DNA of 64,000 nucleotides from Luteimonas sp. YGD11-2 (GCF_004118975.1 NZ_CP035376.1:1488001-1552000), one strand, 5' to 3'; counted from the first letter of the stretch, positions 31,025 to 41,060 are shown. Numbers and translations are program-made. Notes: a model not told the origin generated them from the letters alone.

Positions 31025-34000
31025 ACCGGATCGATGACGACATGGCTGGCGCCCCAGCAGGCACCGGCCCGGGGCCGCACGCCCGCGGCGGGGTGATCGA
31101 GTTCTCAACCCGGCGCCGGGTGACCGTGGCGATGGTGACGGTCAGCCTGCTGCTGTTCGGCCTGCTGGCCCTGGGCAACCTCAAGGTCAACCTGCTGCCC
31201 GACCTGAGCTTCCCGACGCTGACGGTGCGCACCGAATACACCGGTGCCGCGCCGTCGGAGATCGAGACGCTGGTCAGCCAGCCGGTGGAGGAAGCGCTGG
31301 GCGTGGTGAAAGGGCTGCGCAAGATGAAGTCGGTCTCGCGTACCGGGCAGAGCGATGTCGTGCTCGAGTTCGCCTGGGGCACCGACATGGACCAGGCCGG
31401 CCTCGAGGTGCGCGACAAGCTGGAGACCCTGCAGCTGCCGCTTGAAGTGGCACCGCCGGTGGTGCTGCGATTCAATCCCTCGACCGAGCCGATCCTGCGC
31501 GTGGCGCTGAGCGCGACCGGCGAGGGCGACGCCGTGCGCCAGCTCACCGGCCTGCGCCGCTATGCCGATGACGACCTGAAGAAGAAGCTGGAGCCGGTAA
31601 CGGGCGTGGCCGCGGTACGCGTGGGCGGGGGCCTCGAGGACGAGATCCAGGTCGAACTCGACACCCAGATGCTTGCGCGCATCGGCCTGCCGATCGACAA
31701 CGTGATCCAGCGGCTCAAGCAGGAGAACGTGAATCTCTCCGGCGGGCGCCTGGAGCAGGGCACCCAGCGCTACCTCGTACGCACGGTCAACCAGTTCGCC
31801 GACGTCGAGGAAATCCGCGGAATGCTGGTCGCCACGCAGTCGGCCGCTTCAAGCGGCGGCGGCGGCGCCGACGAGGTCGCACGGATCGCCGCGGCGTCCG
31901 GCGATGCCGCGGTCATGGCGGCCGCAATGCAGGCGCAGAGCGCCGGCAGCGGTGGCAGTCGTGCGGTGGCCGATGGCCGCCCGGTGCGCCTGCGCGACAT
32001 CGCCGAGGTGCGCCAGGGCTGGCGCGAGCGCGAATCCATCATCCGCCTGGACGGGCGCGAGGCGGTGGAGCTGGCGATCTACAAGGAGGGCGACGCCAAC
32101 ACCGTCGCCACTGCCGACGCCATACATGCGCGCCTCGAACGGCTGCGCAAGGAGGTACCGCCCGGCATCGAACTCACGGTGGTCGACGACCAGGCGAAGT
32201 TCATCCGCGCGGCGATTTCCGACGTCAAGTTCGACGCCGTGCTGGGCGGCACGCTGGCGGTCCTGATCATCTTCCTGTTCCTGCGCAGCGGCTGGAGCAC
32301 GTTCGTCATCGGGCTGTCGCTGCCGGTGTCGATCATCACCACGTTCTTCTTCATGGACCAGATGGGCCTGAGCCTCAACGTCATGTCGCTCAGCGGCCTG
32401 GCGCTGGCCACCGGCCTGGTGGTGGACGATTCGATCGTGGTGCTGGAGTCGATCGCCAAGGCGCGCGAGCGCGGACTGGGCGTGCTTGCCGCCGCGATCG
32501 AGGGCACCCGCGAGGTCAGCATGGCGGTGGTGGCCTCGACGCTGACGCTGGTGGCGGTGTTCCTGCCGCTGGTGTTCGTCGAAGGCATCGCCGGCGAGCT
32601 GTTCCGCGACCAGGCCATCACCATCGCGCTGGCGGTATCCATCTCGCTGGTGGTGGCGATGACGCTCATCCCGATGCTGAGCGCGCTCGGCGCGAAGTCG
32701 CCGATGCAGTTCCCCGATGAGGCGCCGCATCCGCAGTGGCGGCCGGAGCGCCGCTGGCAGAAGCCGGTGGCGGCCACGGGGCGTGGCATCGGCGCATCGG
32801 TGCGCGGGCTGTGGTTTGGCATTGCGTGGCTGGTGGTGCGTGCCTGGCGCGGCGCGGTCGCTGTGGTCGGCCCGGTCATGCGCAAGGCCAGTGACGTCGC
32901 CATGGCGCCGTACGAGCGCGCCGAGCGCGGCTATCTGCGCCTGCTGCCTGCCGCGCTGGCGCGGCCGGTGCTGGTGCTGGGGGTTGCAGCGGTGGCATTC
33001 CTCGCCAGCCTTGCGGTGGTGCCGATGCTCGGCACCGACCTGATCCCGCAGCTGGCCCAGGACCGCTTCGAGATGACCATGAAGCTGCCGCCCGGCACGC
33101 CGCTGCGCGAGACCGACCGGGTGATGGCCGACATCCAGCGTGCGCACGCCGACGACGATGGCGTGGACGTGCTGTTCGGTTACAGCGGCTCGGGCACCCG
33201 CCTGGACGCCAGCCCCACCGACAGCGGCGAGAACGTCGGCAAGCTCACCGTGGTCATGGCCGATGGCGGCAGCCGCGCGCTCGAAAGCACGCTCAGCGAC
33301 GCCCTGCGCGCGACGATGGCGCGCTATCCCGGTGTGCAGGTGGACTTCAGCCGGCCGGCGCTCTTCAGTTTCTCGACGCCGCTGGAGATCGAACTGCGTG
33401 GCCAGGACCTCGACAGCCTGGCCGTCGCCGGGCAGCGGATGGCGGAGCTGTTGCGGGCCAGTCCGAACTACGACGACGTCAAGTCGACGGTCGAGCAGGG
33501 TGCGCCCGAGATCCAGATCGTGTTCGACCAGGCACGTGCAGGCGCGCTGGGCCTGACCACCCGGCAGATCGCCGATGCGGTGGTACGCTCGGTGCGTGGC
33601 GAGGTGGCGACGCGCTACAACTTCCGCGACCGCAAGATCGACGTGCTGGTGCGCGCGCAGCAGGACCAGCGCGGCTCGGTGGAAGCGATCCGCAACCTGG
33701 TGGTGAACCCGGAGGCCGCACGACCGGTGCGGTTGTCGGCGGTCGCCGACGTGGTCTCGACCACCGGCCCGGCGGAGATCCGTCGTGCCGACCAGGTGCG
33801 CGTGGCGGTGGTGTCGGCCAACCTGCGCGGCATCGACCTCGGCACTGCGGTGTCGGACGTGCAGCGGCTGGTGGCGGACGCCAACGCGGCCGGTACCGGC
33901 CTCGGCGCAGGCGTGTCGATGCATATCGGCGGCCAGGGCGAGGAGCTCGCGAGTTCGCTGCGTTCGCTGCTGTTCGCGTTCGCGCTGGCCATCTTCCTGG

Positions 34001-34533
34001 TCTACCTGGTGATGGCCTCGCAGTTCGAATCGCTGCTGCACCCGTTCGTCATCCTGTTCACCATTCCGCTGGCGGTGGTCGGTGCGGTGCTGGCACTGCT
34101 GGTGACCGGCAACACGATCTCGGTGGTGGTGTTCATCGGCCTGATCCTGCTGGTCGGCCTGGTGGTCAAGAACGCGATCATCCTGATCGACAAGGTCAAC
34201 CAGCTGCGCGAGGAGGGCGTGCCCAAGCGCGAGGCGATGGTGGAGGGCGCGCGTTCGCGCCTGCGGCCGATCGTGATGACCACGATGTGCACGGTGTTCG
34301 GCTTCCTGCCGCTGGCACTGGCGCTGGGCGAGGGCGCCGAGGTGCGTTCGCCGATGGCGATCACCGTGATCGGCGGGACCATCGTGTCCACGCTGCTGAC
34401 GCTGCTGGTCATCCCCGTGGTCTACGACCTGATGGACCGTCGCGGTGATGCCTGGTATCGCGCGCGTGGCCTGCGTGCACGTGGTGCCACCGACGCCGCG
34501 CTGGTTGCCTCGGCGGAGGCGCAGCACGCATGA
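31021..34533 (+). CDS. RND-family efflux pump, subunit 1
   Basis: A 1170-residue inner-membrane pump of the HAE1/AcrB superfamily, with twelve helices and two large periplasmic domains. It is about 130 residues longer than typical. One extra stretch (about residues 275-320, Gly/Ala/Ser-rich, SAASSGGGGADEVARIAAAS) lies in the first periplasmic domain. A second (about 560-640, basic and partly hydrophobic) lies in the central cytoplasmic loop. Helix 4 carries the GLVVDDSIVVLESI proton-relay aspartates. It overlaps both the adaptor and the second pump gene by 4 nt. Confidence 0.93.
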   Translation: MNRIDDDMAGAPAGTGPGPHARGGVIEFSTRRRVTVAMVTVSLLLFGLLALGNLKVNLLPDLSFPTLTVRTEYTGAAPSEIETLVSQPVEEALGVVKGLRKMKSVSRTGQSDVVLEFAWGTDMDQAGLEVRDKLETLQLPLEVAPPVVLRFNPSTEPILRVALSATGEGDAVRQLTGLRRYADDDLKKKLEPVTGVAAVRVGGGLEDEIQVELDTQMLARIGLPIDNVIQRLKQENVNLSGGRLEQGTQRYLVRTVNQFADVEEIRGMLVATQSAASSGGGGADEVARIAAASGDAAVMAAAMQAQSAGSGGSRAVADGRPVRLRDIAEVRQGWRERESIIRLDGREAVELAIYKEGDANTVATADAIHARLERLRKEVPPGIELTVVDDQAKFIRAAISDVKFDAVLGGTLAVLIIFLFLRSGWSTFVIGLSLPVSIITTFFFMDQMGLSLNVMSLSGLALATGLVVDDSIVVLESIAKARERGLGVLAAAIEGTREVSMAVVASTLTLVAVFLPLVFVEGIAGELFRDQAITIALAVSISLVVAMTLIPMLSALGAKSPMQFPDEAPHPQWRPERRWQKPVAATGRGIGASVRGLWFGIAWLVVRAWRGAVAVVGPVMRKASDVAMAPYERAERGYLRLLPAALARPVLVLGVAAVAFLASLAVVPMLGTDLIPQLAQDRFEMTMKLPPGTPLRETDRVMADIQRAHADDDGVDVLFGYSGSGTRLDASPTDSGENVGKLTVVMADGGSRALESTLSDALRATMARYPGVQVDFSRPALFSFSTPLEIELRGQDLDSLAVAGQRMAELLRASPNYDDVKSTVEQGAPEIQIVFDQARAGALGLTTRQIADAVVRSVRGEVATRYNFRDRKIDVLVRAQQDQRGSVEAIRNLVVNPEAARPVRLSAVADVVSTTGPAEIRRADQVRVAVVSANLRGIDLGTAVSDVQRLVADANAAGTGLGAGVSMHIGGQGEELASSLRSLLFAFALAIFLVYLVMASQFESLLHPFVILFTIPLAVVGAVLALLVTGNTISVVVFIGLILLVGLVVKNAIILIDKVNQLREEGVPKREAMVEGARSRLRPIVMTTMCTVFGFLPLALALGEGAEVRSPMAITVIGGTIVSTLLTLLVIPVVYDLMDRRGDAWYRARGLRARGATDAALVASAEAQHA

Positions 34534-37500
34534 GCGTCGCCGAACTCAGCCTGCGCCGCCCGGTCACCACGGTGATGCTGTTCGTGTCGCTGTTCGTGGT
34601 CGGGCTGATCGCGTCGTTCCGGCTGCCGCTGGAGGCGCTGCCCGATGTCTCCGCGCCGTTCCTGTTCGTGCAGTTGCCGTATGCCGGCTCCACGCCGGAA
34701 GAGGTCGAGCGCAACGTGTTGCGGCCGGCCGAGGAGACGCTGGCGACGATGACCGGCATCAAGCGGCTGCGCGGTCGCGCCGACTCCGAGGGCGCGTCGG
34801 TCATCATGGAGTTCTCCGACTGGGAGCGCGACGTGGCCATCACCGCGTCCGAGGCGCGCGAGCGCATCGACGCCATCCGCAGCGAACTCCCCGACGACTT
34901 CAGGCGCTACTTCGTCTTCAAGTTCTCGACCTCGGACCAGCCGGTGCTGCGCGTACGCCTTGCCGGCGATACCGACCTCACCGGTGCCTACGACCTGATC
35001 GACCGCCAGCTCAAGCGGCGGATCGAGCGCGTGCCCGGCGTCGCCCGCGTGGACATCAGCGGTGCACCGCCCAACGAGGTCGAGATTGCGATCGACCCGG
35101 AGCGGCTGGGCGCGCACGGGGTCGAACTCAATGCACTCGCGCAGCGGCTGCAAGCGGCCAACTTCTCGGTCTCCGCCGGGCTGATCGAGGACGGCGGCCA
35201 GCGGCTGCGCGTGCAGCCGGTCGGCGAGATCGATGATCTCGAACAGCTGCGCGAGATGTCGATCAACAACAGTGGCCTGCGCCTGCGTGATGTCGCCGAC
35301 GTGCGGCTGCGCCCGCAGCGCATGGACTACGGGCGCCGGCTGGACGGGCGCACCGCGGTGGGAATCGACATCTTCAAGGAACGCGACGCCAACCTGGTCG
35401 AGGTGTCGCGCGAGGCACTGGCCGAGATCGACCGCGCGCGCAGCGAGCCCGGGCTGGAGGGCATCGACGTCAAGGTCATCCAGAACATGGGCGAGGAGGT
35501 CACCGGCTCGCTGCTGGAACTCGCCGAGGCCGGCGCGATCGGCCTGCTGCTGTCGATCATCGTGCTGTTCTTCTTCCTCAGGCACTGGCCGTCCACGCTG
35601 ATGGTCACGCTGGCGATCCCGATCTGCTTCGTGATGACGCTGGGCTTCATGCACTTCTTCGGCGTCACCCTCAACGTGCTGACGCTGATGGGCCTGCTGC
35701 TGGCCGTCGGCATGCTGGTCGACAATGCGGTGGTGGTGGTGGAGAGCATCTACCAGGAGCGCGAACGCTACCCCGACCGCCCGGCGCATGCCTCGATCGT
35801 GGGCACCCGCAACGTGGCCATCGCGCTGTCGGCCGGCACGCTGTGCCACTGCATCGTGTTCCTGCCGAACCTGCTGGGCGAGACCAACCAGATCAGCATC
35901 TTCATGGCGCAGCTCGCGATCACCATTTCAGTGTCGCTGCTGGCCTCGTGGCTGGTCGCCGTGAGCCTGATCCCGATGCTGTCGGCGCGCATGCGCACGC
36001 CACCGGCGGTCGCCAGCCCCCACGGGTTCATTCCGCGCCTGCAGCGTCGTTACGCGGGCTTCCTGCGCTGGACGCTCGAGCACCGTGGCTGGACCGTCGC
36101 GGGCATCGTGCTGGTCGTGGCCGTCAGCATCGTGCCGATGGTCAAGACCCAGATGAACATGTTCGGCGACTCGCAGGGTGGCAACGAGGTCACCGTCTAC
36201 TACCAGTGGAAGGGCAGCTACAACCGGGAGCAGCGTTCGCAGGAAGTGGCGCGCGTCGAGAACTTCCTCGACGACAACCGCGAGCGGATGGGCATCACCC
36301 AGATCTATTCCTGGTACGGCGAGCAGGGCGACGCCGGCACAGTGGTCACGTTCGGCGATGGCAAGGTCGACCTGCGCGCCAAGAGCGACCAGCTCAGCAG
36401 GGAACTTCCGAAGTCCGCGCGGGCGGATATCGGCATCCAGGGCGCGGGCGATGGCGGCCAGGGCGGTGGCGCCGGGCAGAACGTGCAGGTGCTGCTGGTC
36501 GGCGACTCGGCGCAGGCGCTGCGCGAACTTGCGGTCGACATCCTGCCGGTGCTCGAAAGCAGGCGCGAGCTGCGAGACGTGCGCGTCGACGCCGGCGACA
36601 CCAACCAGGAGCTCACCGTGCGGGTGGACCGTGACCGCGCTGCCGCCTACGGGTTCAGCGCCGAACAGGTGTCGAGCTTCGTCGGCATGGCGCTGCGCGG
36701 GATCCAGCTGCGCGAGTTCCGCCGCGGCGAGACCGAGGTGCCGGTATGGGCGCGATTCGCCGGCGCCGAGAGCTTCTCGGCCGAGGACATCGCCACCTTC
36801 ACGGTGCGTTCGCCGGATGGCCGCACCGTGCCGCTGATGAGCATGGTCGACGTGACGCTGGTGCCCAGTGCCAGCCAGATCAGCCGCACCGACCGCCAGA
36901 CGACGCTGGCGATCCAGGCCAACCTGGAAGGCAAGGCGACCATGCAGGACGCGCGCAGGGCAATGGAGCAGACGCTGTCGGCGATGTCGTTCCCGGCCGG
37001 CTACAGCTACAGCTTCTCCGGCAGCGGGTTCGAGGAGGACCAGCAGGCGATGAAGCAGATGCTGTTCAACTTCGTGCTGGCACTGGTGATGATCTACGTG
37101 GTCATGGCGGCGGTGTTCGAGTCGCTGCTGTTTCCGTCCGCGATCATGAGCTGCGTGCTGTTCTCGATCTTCGGCGTGTTCTGGCTGTTCTGGATCACCG
37201 GAACATCGTTCACGGTGATGGCCTTCATCGGCGTGCTGGTGCTGATGGGGGTGGTGGTCAACAACGGCATCATCATGGTCGAGCACATCAACAACCTGCG
37301 CCGCCGCGGCATGTGCCGTACCGATGCACTGGTGGAAGGCAGCCGCGAACGCCTGCGCCCGATCCTGATGACGATGGGCACCGCGATCCTGGCGATGATC
37401 CCGATCTCGCTCAGCGACACCGTGGTGCTCGGCGGCCTCGCGTACTCGCCGATGGCACGTGCGGTGGCGGGCGGGCTGGCGTTCTCCACCGTGGTCAGCC

Positions 37501-37628
37501 TGCTGTTCCTGCCGACCATCTACGCGCTGCTGGACGATCTCGCCGGCGGCACGACCCGGGTGCTGCAGCGCGCACGCCGGCGTCGCGGCGAGGGCGTGGC
37601 GCCACCTCTGGCGGCGGATGCGGGCTGA
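34530..37628 (+). CDS. RND-family efflux pump, subunit 2
   Basis: A 1032-residue pump of the same superfamily with canonical length. It begins MSVAELSLRRPVTTVMLF and has GMLVDNAVVVVESIYQERERYP in helix 4; the first relay aspartate is kept but the second is asparagine. It clearly differs from subunit 1, so this is an MdtBC-like pair that could form a mixed trimer rather than a tandem duplication. No outer-membrane channel gene lies in the operon, so a TolC-type protein must come from elsewhere. Substrates are unknown. Confidence 0.93.
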   Translation: MSVAELSLRRPVTTVMLFVSLFVVGLIASFRLPLEALPDVSAPFLFVQLPYAGSTPEEVERNVLRPAEETLATMTGIKRLRGRADSEGASVIMEFSDWERDVAITASEARERIDAIRSELPDDFRRYFVFKFSTSDQPVLRVRLAGDTDLTGAYDLIDRQLKRRIERVPGVARVDISGAPPNEVEIAIDPERLGAHGVELNALAQRLQAANFSVSAGLIEDGGQRLRVQPVGEIDDLEQLREMSINNSGLRLRDVADVRLRPQRMDYGRRLDGRTAVGIDIFKERDANLVEVSREALAEIDRARSEPGLEGIDVKVIQNMGEEVTGSLLELAEAGAIGLLLSIIVLFFFLRHWPSTLMVTLAIPICFVMTLGFMHFFGVTLNVLTLMGLLLAVGMLVDNAVVVVESIYQERERYPDRPAHASIVGTRNVAIALSAGTLCHCIVFLPNLLGETNQISIFMAQLAITISVSLLASWLVAVSLIPMLSARMRTPPAVASPHGFIPRLQRRYAGFLRWTLEHRGWTVAGIVLVVAVSIVPMVKTQMNMFGDSQGGNEVTVYYQWKGSYNREQRSQEVARVENFLDDNRERMGITQIYSWYGEQGDAGTVVTFGDGKVDLRAKSDQLSRELPKSARADIGIQGAGDGGQGGGAGQNVQVLLVGDSAQALRELAVDILPVLESRRELRDVRVDAGDTNQELTVRVDRDRAAAYGFSAEQVSSFVGMALRGIQLREFRRGETEVPVWARFAGAESFSAEDIATFTVRSPDGRTVPLMSMVDVTLVPSASQISRTDRQTTLAIQANLEGKATMQDARRAMEQTLSAMSFPAGYSYSFSGSGFEEDQQAMKQMLFNFVLALVMIYVVMAAVFESLLFPSAIMSCVLFSIFGVFWLFWITGTSFTVMAFIGVLVLMGVVVNNGIIMVEHINNLRRRGMCRTDALVEGSRERLRPILMTMGTAILAMIPISLSDTVVLGGLAYSPMARAVAGGLAFSTVVSLLFLPTIYALLDDLAGGTTRVLQRARRRRGEGVAPPLAADAG

Positions 37629-37634
37629 GGTCCG

Positions 37635-37662
37635 GTGGAGCGGACGGCGACGTCCGCTCCAC
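37635..37662. terminator. 12-bp hairpin after the RND operon
   Basis: A perfect 12-bp stem (37635-37646 with 37651-37662) closed by a GCGA tetraloop, 6 nt after the RND stop. There is no T run. It lies between convergent genes and probably ends or protects both mRNAs. Confidence 0.6.
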
Positions 37663-37741
37663 GGTCACGGACAGACGATCCGATTTGCGCCCACGATCGG
37701 CGTCAGGCCCTGGCGACAGTGGCGCCAGGCCTGCCGGCAGG

Positions 37742-38950
37742 TCAGCTGAACATCTGCCGCGCGATGCGCAGGCCCGCCACCCACACGCCAATGCTCGAGC
37801 CGACATTGGTCAGGATGAAGTTGAGGATCGTCCGCGACACCCGGTTGCGGTACCAGCCGCGCAGGGTCACCGCGTCATCGCGCAGCGCCAGGAAGTCGCC
37901 GTACGCGGGCTTGCGCAGCCGCGCCTCGATCAGGGCACTGAACAGGCCCGGCGAGACCCCGGGTGGGCGGAACGGCTTCAGTGGCGCGGCAATGGCGGCG
38001 GCCAGCACCCCCAGCGGATGTGCCGCCGCGGCGATCGCGCCCAGCGCCGCGAAGCCCGCGGTGATCACCACCCAGTCGGTGACCATCTGCCGGCCGAGTT
38101 CGGCGCCGCCATGCCAGAACCCCCAGCCGATCATCGCCAGGATCAACACCATGACCGCCGTGGTGATCCAGCGCATGCTGCGTTTCGGCGGCACGTGTTC
38201 GAGCTGCGCACGCAGGTCGCCGGGGCGGTCGGCGTCCTCGGCGAGATGGCGCGCGAGCCCGGCCAGATGCCCGGCACCGACGACGGCCAGGACCTCACGT
38301 GCACCGTCCGGCACCTCGCGCAGGCGCGCGGCCATGTAGCGGTCGCGCTCGGCGATCACGCTCTCGTACAACGCCGGGCTGGTCTGCGCGAACTCGCCGA
38401 AGCTCGACTCCAGCATGTCGCCCTGTTTGAGCTTCTCGATCTCGTCCTCGCCCATCTCCTCGCTGCTCATCAGCCCGGCGAGCAGGCTGGAGGCGAGCTT
38501 GAGCTTGCCGAAGAAGCCGAGGCGGCTCGACGCACGGCGGAACGTGAGGCCGACCTCGCGGTCGATCAGTTCCACCGCCAGCCCGCGCTCGCGCGCCACC
38601 GCCACCGCGCGCTTGAGCTCGGCACCGGGCTCGATACCCAGTTGTTCCGCCAGCCGGCGCTGGTACGCGGCCAGGGCGAGGTTGGCGGCGAACATCGCCA
38701 CGCGACCCTTGCGGATGACGTCGACCAGGTTGAGGCTGGCCAGCGTGTCGGGGTCGGTCAGTGCCTGCAGGCGGCCTGCATCGAGTTCCACCGCGACGGT
38801 ATCGAACCCGCCGCTGTCGATGGCGTCCTCGACCGCGTCGACGCTGGCGCGCGAAACATGCGCGGTGCCGAGGAGGGTATAGCGCACGCCGTCGCGTTCG
38901 ACGATGGCGTGCGGCTGGCTGTGCCACAGCCGGGACACGGCTTCGGTCAT
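37742..38950 (-). CDS. TraB/PrgY-family membrane protein
   Basis: A 402-residue protein. The N-terminal ~230 residues form a TraB/TIKI-like domain with GTAHVS near residue 29 (the GxxH motif proposed for metalloprotease-like TIKI proteins), FDTVAVELDAGR and AVVGAGHLAGL. The C-terminal half has about four membrane segments. Enterococcal homologues limit pheromone activity and others are thought to be peptidases; the bacterial role is not settled. The start is ATG 38950. Confidence 0.85.
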   Translation of the reverse strand: MTEAVSRLWHSQPHAIVERDGVRYTLLGTAHVSRASVDAVEDAIDSGGFDTVAVELDAGRLQALTDPDTLASLNLVDVIRKGRVAMFAANLALAAYQRRLAEQLGIEPGAELKRAVAVARERGLAVELIDREVGLTFRRASSRLGFFGKLKLASSLLAGLMSSEEMGEDEIEKLKQGDMLESSFGEFAQTSPALYESVIAERDRYMAARLREVPDGAREVLAVVGAGHLAGLARHLAEDADRPGDLRAQLEHVPPKRSMRWITTAVMVLILAMIGWGFWHGGAELGRQMVTDWVVITAGFAALGAIAAAAHPLGVLAAAIAAPLKPFRPPGVSPGLFSALIEARLRKPAYGDFLALRDDAVTLRGWYRNRVSRTILNFILTNVGSSIGVWVAGLRIARQMFS

Positions 38951-38977
38951 CAAGGGTGTTCCGTTCCCGGGAGCGGG

Positions 38978-39862
38978 TCAGTCGATGTAGCGCTTGAGCA
39001 GGTCGCCGTAGGCGTCGATGCGGCGGTCGCGCAGGAACGGCCAGATCCGGCGCACGTCCTCGCTGCGCTTCATGTCCACCTCTGCGAGCAGGATCTCCGG
39101 GCCGGTGCCGGCCTGGGCGAGGAATTCGCCCTGCGGACCGAGCACATGGCTGTGGCCCCAGAAATCGATGCCGGATGCGCCGAGCGGCGACGGCTCGTGG
39201 CCGACGCGATTGCACGACAGCACCGGCAGGCCATTGGCCACGGCGTGGCCACGGTGGCTGAGGATCCACGCGTCGCGCTGGCGATCCTTTTCGGCCTGCC
39301 CGTCACCCGGGTCCCAGCCGATCGCGGTGGGATACAGCAGCAGTTCCGCGCCGGCCAGCGCCATCAGGCGGGCGGCTTCCGGGTACCACTGGTCCCAGCA
39401 CACCAGCACGCCGAGGCGGCCCACCGCGGTATCGACCGGCTGGAAACCAAGGTCGCCCGGGGTGAAATAGAACTTCTCGTAGAAGCCCGGGTCGTCGGGG
39501 ATGTGCATCTTGCGGTACTTGCCGGCGATGCTGCCGTCGGCGTCGAACACCACCGCGGTGTTGTGGTACAGACCCGCCGCACGACGCTCGAACAACGAGC
39601 TGACCAGCACGACGCCATGCTGCTTCGCCAACGCGGACAGCCGGTCCGTGCTGGGCCCGGGGATCGGCTCGGCCAGGTCGAATTCGTCCACGCACTCGTG
39701 CTGGCAGAAGTACGAACCGTTGTGCAGTTCCTGCAGCAACACCAGGCGCGCACCGGCGGCCGCAGCTTCCGCCACGCGCTGCTCGATAACGGCGAGGTTG
39801 GCGGCGGCGTCGCCGTGGTTGCGCTCCTGGATGAGCGCGACGGAAAGAGTGTTGGTCTTCAT
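38978..39862 (-). CDS. aguB: N-carbamoylputrescine amidase
   Basis: A 294-residue carbon-nitrogen hydrolase with the Glu-Lys-Cys triad: Glu in RLVLLQELHNGSYFCQ, Lys in GKYRKMHIPDDP and Cys in GVLVCWDQWYPEAARL. The segment YEKFYFTPGD is typical of AguB. It hydrolyses N-carbamoylputrescine to putrescine, CO2 and ammonia, the last step of the agmatine route. aguA lies just upstream on the same strand, 103 nt away. A TAGACT box 6 nt before ATG suggests it also has its own leaderless start. Confidence 0.95.
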   Translation of the reverse strand: MKTNTLSVALIQERNHGDAAANLAVIEQRVAEAAAAGARLVLLQELHNGSYFCQHECVDEFDLAEPIPGPSTDRLSALAKQHGVVLVSSLFERRAAGLYHNTAVVFDADGSIAGKYRKMHIPDDPGFYEKFYFTPGDLGFQPVDTAVGRLGVLVCWDQWYPEAARLMALAGAELLLYPTAIGWDPGDGQAEKDRQRDAWILSHRGHAVANGLPVLSCNRVGHEPSPLGASGIDFWGHSHVLGPQGEFLAQAGTGPEILLAEVDMKRSEDVRRIWPFLRDRRIDAYGDLLKRYID

Positions 39863-39868
39863 GCGGAC

Positions 39869-39874
39869 AGTCTA
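39869..39874 (-). promoter_or_regulatory. Leaderless promoter -10 of aguB
   Basis: TAGACT on the minus strand ends 6 nt before the aguB ATG (39862), the same spacing as in nfuA and moeB. Confidence 0.45.
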
Positions 39875-39965
39875 ATCCCCGAGGGCTGTACGCCCCTTGA
39901 TCGACGCCATGGCAACAGTACGTGCGCGAGTGCAGGCGCGCGGCGCGCGGATGGCCGAACCGGTG

Positions 39966-41000
39966 TCAGCCGAGAAGCCCCGCCGGCAGCTGCATCGTCA
40001 GGCAGTGCAGGCTGCCGTTCTGCCAGATCAGCGGGCGGCAGTCGATCTGCACGACCTCGCGGCCCGGGAACGCGGCGGCCACCACCTCACGCGCGCGCGT
40101 GTCGGCCGCATCGCCATACCCCGGCATCAGCACCGCGTCGTTGAGGATCAGGAAATTGGCGTACGAGGCGGCCAGGCGGCGGTCACCATCATGGATCGGC
40201 CGCGGCCACGGCAGCGGAAACGTGCGGTACGCGCTGCCATCGCGGGTGCGCAGCGCGGCGATCTCCTCGCCCATCGCGCGCAGTTCTTCGTAATGACTGG
40301 CGTCGGTCGCGTCGTCGCAGGCCTGGTAGACGATGGCATCGGGCGCTGCAAAGCGGGCGAGGGTGTCGACATGGGCATCGGTGTCGTCGCCTTCGAGATA
40401 CCCGTGGCGCAGCCACAGCACGCGGTCCTGGGCCAGCGGCTCCATCAGCCGTGCATCCAGCTCCTGCTGCGACAGGCCGGGGTGGCGCTCGCGCAGGCAC
40501 TTCCAGGTCGTCAACAGGGTGCCCTGGCCATCGGTTTCGATGGCGCCGCCCTCGAGTGCGAAGTCGATCGTGTGCACCTCGTTGCCGGCGAACACGCCCA
40601 GCGCCGCCAGCCGCCGCACCAGCGCATCGTCGTCGCCGGCCTCGAACTTGCCGCCCCAGCCGGTGAAGCGGAAATCCAGCAGGCGGAAGCCTTCACCGGT
40701 GCGCAGGGTGATCGGTCCGGAATCGCGCAGCCAGGTGTCGTTGTAGGGCACCGTCAGGAAGCGCACGCGCGCCATGTCGATGCGCGCCGACGCCAGCCGT
40801 GCCCGCGCATAGGCCTCCACGTCGTCATCGGCTACGCACAGCAGCACCGGCTGGAAGCGGGTGATCGCGGCGACCAGCGCGATATAGGTCTCCTCGACCT
40901 CGGCCAGGCGATCGGCCCAGTCGGTGGCGGCATGCGGCCAGGCCAGCAGGATTGCATCCTGCGGTTCCCATTCGGCGGGGAAGCGGGTGGTGTCGGTCAT
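39966..41000 (-). CDS. aguA: Agmatine deiminase
   Basis: A 344-residue peptidyl-arginine-deiminase-fold enzyme. Family segments in order are WEPQDAILLAWPHAATDW, NDTWLRDSGPI, LEGGAIETDGQGTLLTT, DTDAHVDTLARF and, near the C-terminus, the catalytic cysteine in NGSLHCLTMQLP. It converts agmatine to N-carbamoylputrescine, feeding AguB. Together they give an arginine-decarboxylase-dependent putrescine route. It is preceded on the minus strand by a terminator. Confidence 0.96.
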   Translation of the reverse strand: MTDTTRFPAEWEPQDAILLAWPHAATDWADRLAEVEETYIALVAAITRFQPVLLCVADDDVEAYARARLASARIDMARVRFLTVPYNDTWLRDSGPITLRTGEGFRLLDFRFTGWGGKFEAGDDDALVRRLAALGVFAGNEVHTIDFALEGGAIETDGQGTLLTTWKCLRERHPGLSQQELDARLMEPLAQDRVLWLRHGYLEGDDTDAHVDTLARFAAPDAIVYQACDDATDASHYEELRAMGEEIAALRTRDGSAYRTFPLPWPRPIHDGDRRLAASYANFLILNDAVLMPGYGDAADTRAREVVAAAFPGREVVQIDCRPLIWQNGSLHCLTMQLPAGLLG

Positions 41001-41011
41001 TTCGGATCCTG

Positions 41012-41043
41012 CAAACGAAAGAGCCGGCCGCTGGGGCCGGCTC
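41012..41043 (-). terminator. Terminator between the 41.1-kb gene and aguA
   Basis: On the minus strand a 9-bp stem GAGCCGGCC/GGCCGGCTC is followed by TTTCGTTT. It would end the transcript of the small periplasmic gene before aguA. Confidence 0.75.
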
Positions 41044-41060
41044 GGGAAGCACGCGCGCGG

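Noticed and set aside
31021..37628. Recent tandem duplication of one RND pump gene
   Set aside because: The two pumps differ in length, N-terminus and helix-4 residues, so they are old paralogues of an MdtBC-like pair.
36746..40144. A 1132-codon plus-strand open frame
   Set aside because: It overlaps the end of the second RND gene and then runs antisense to the TraB-like and aguB genes; no domain can be recognised.
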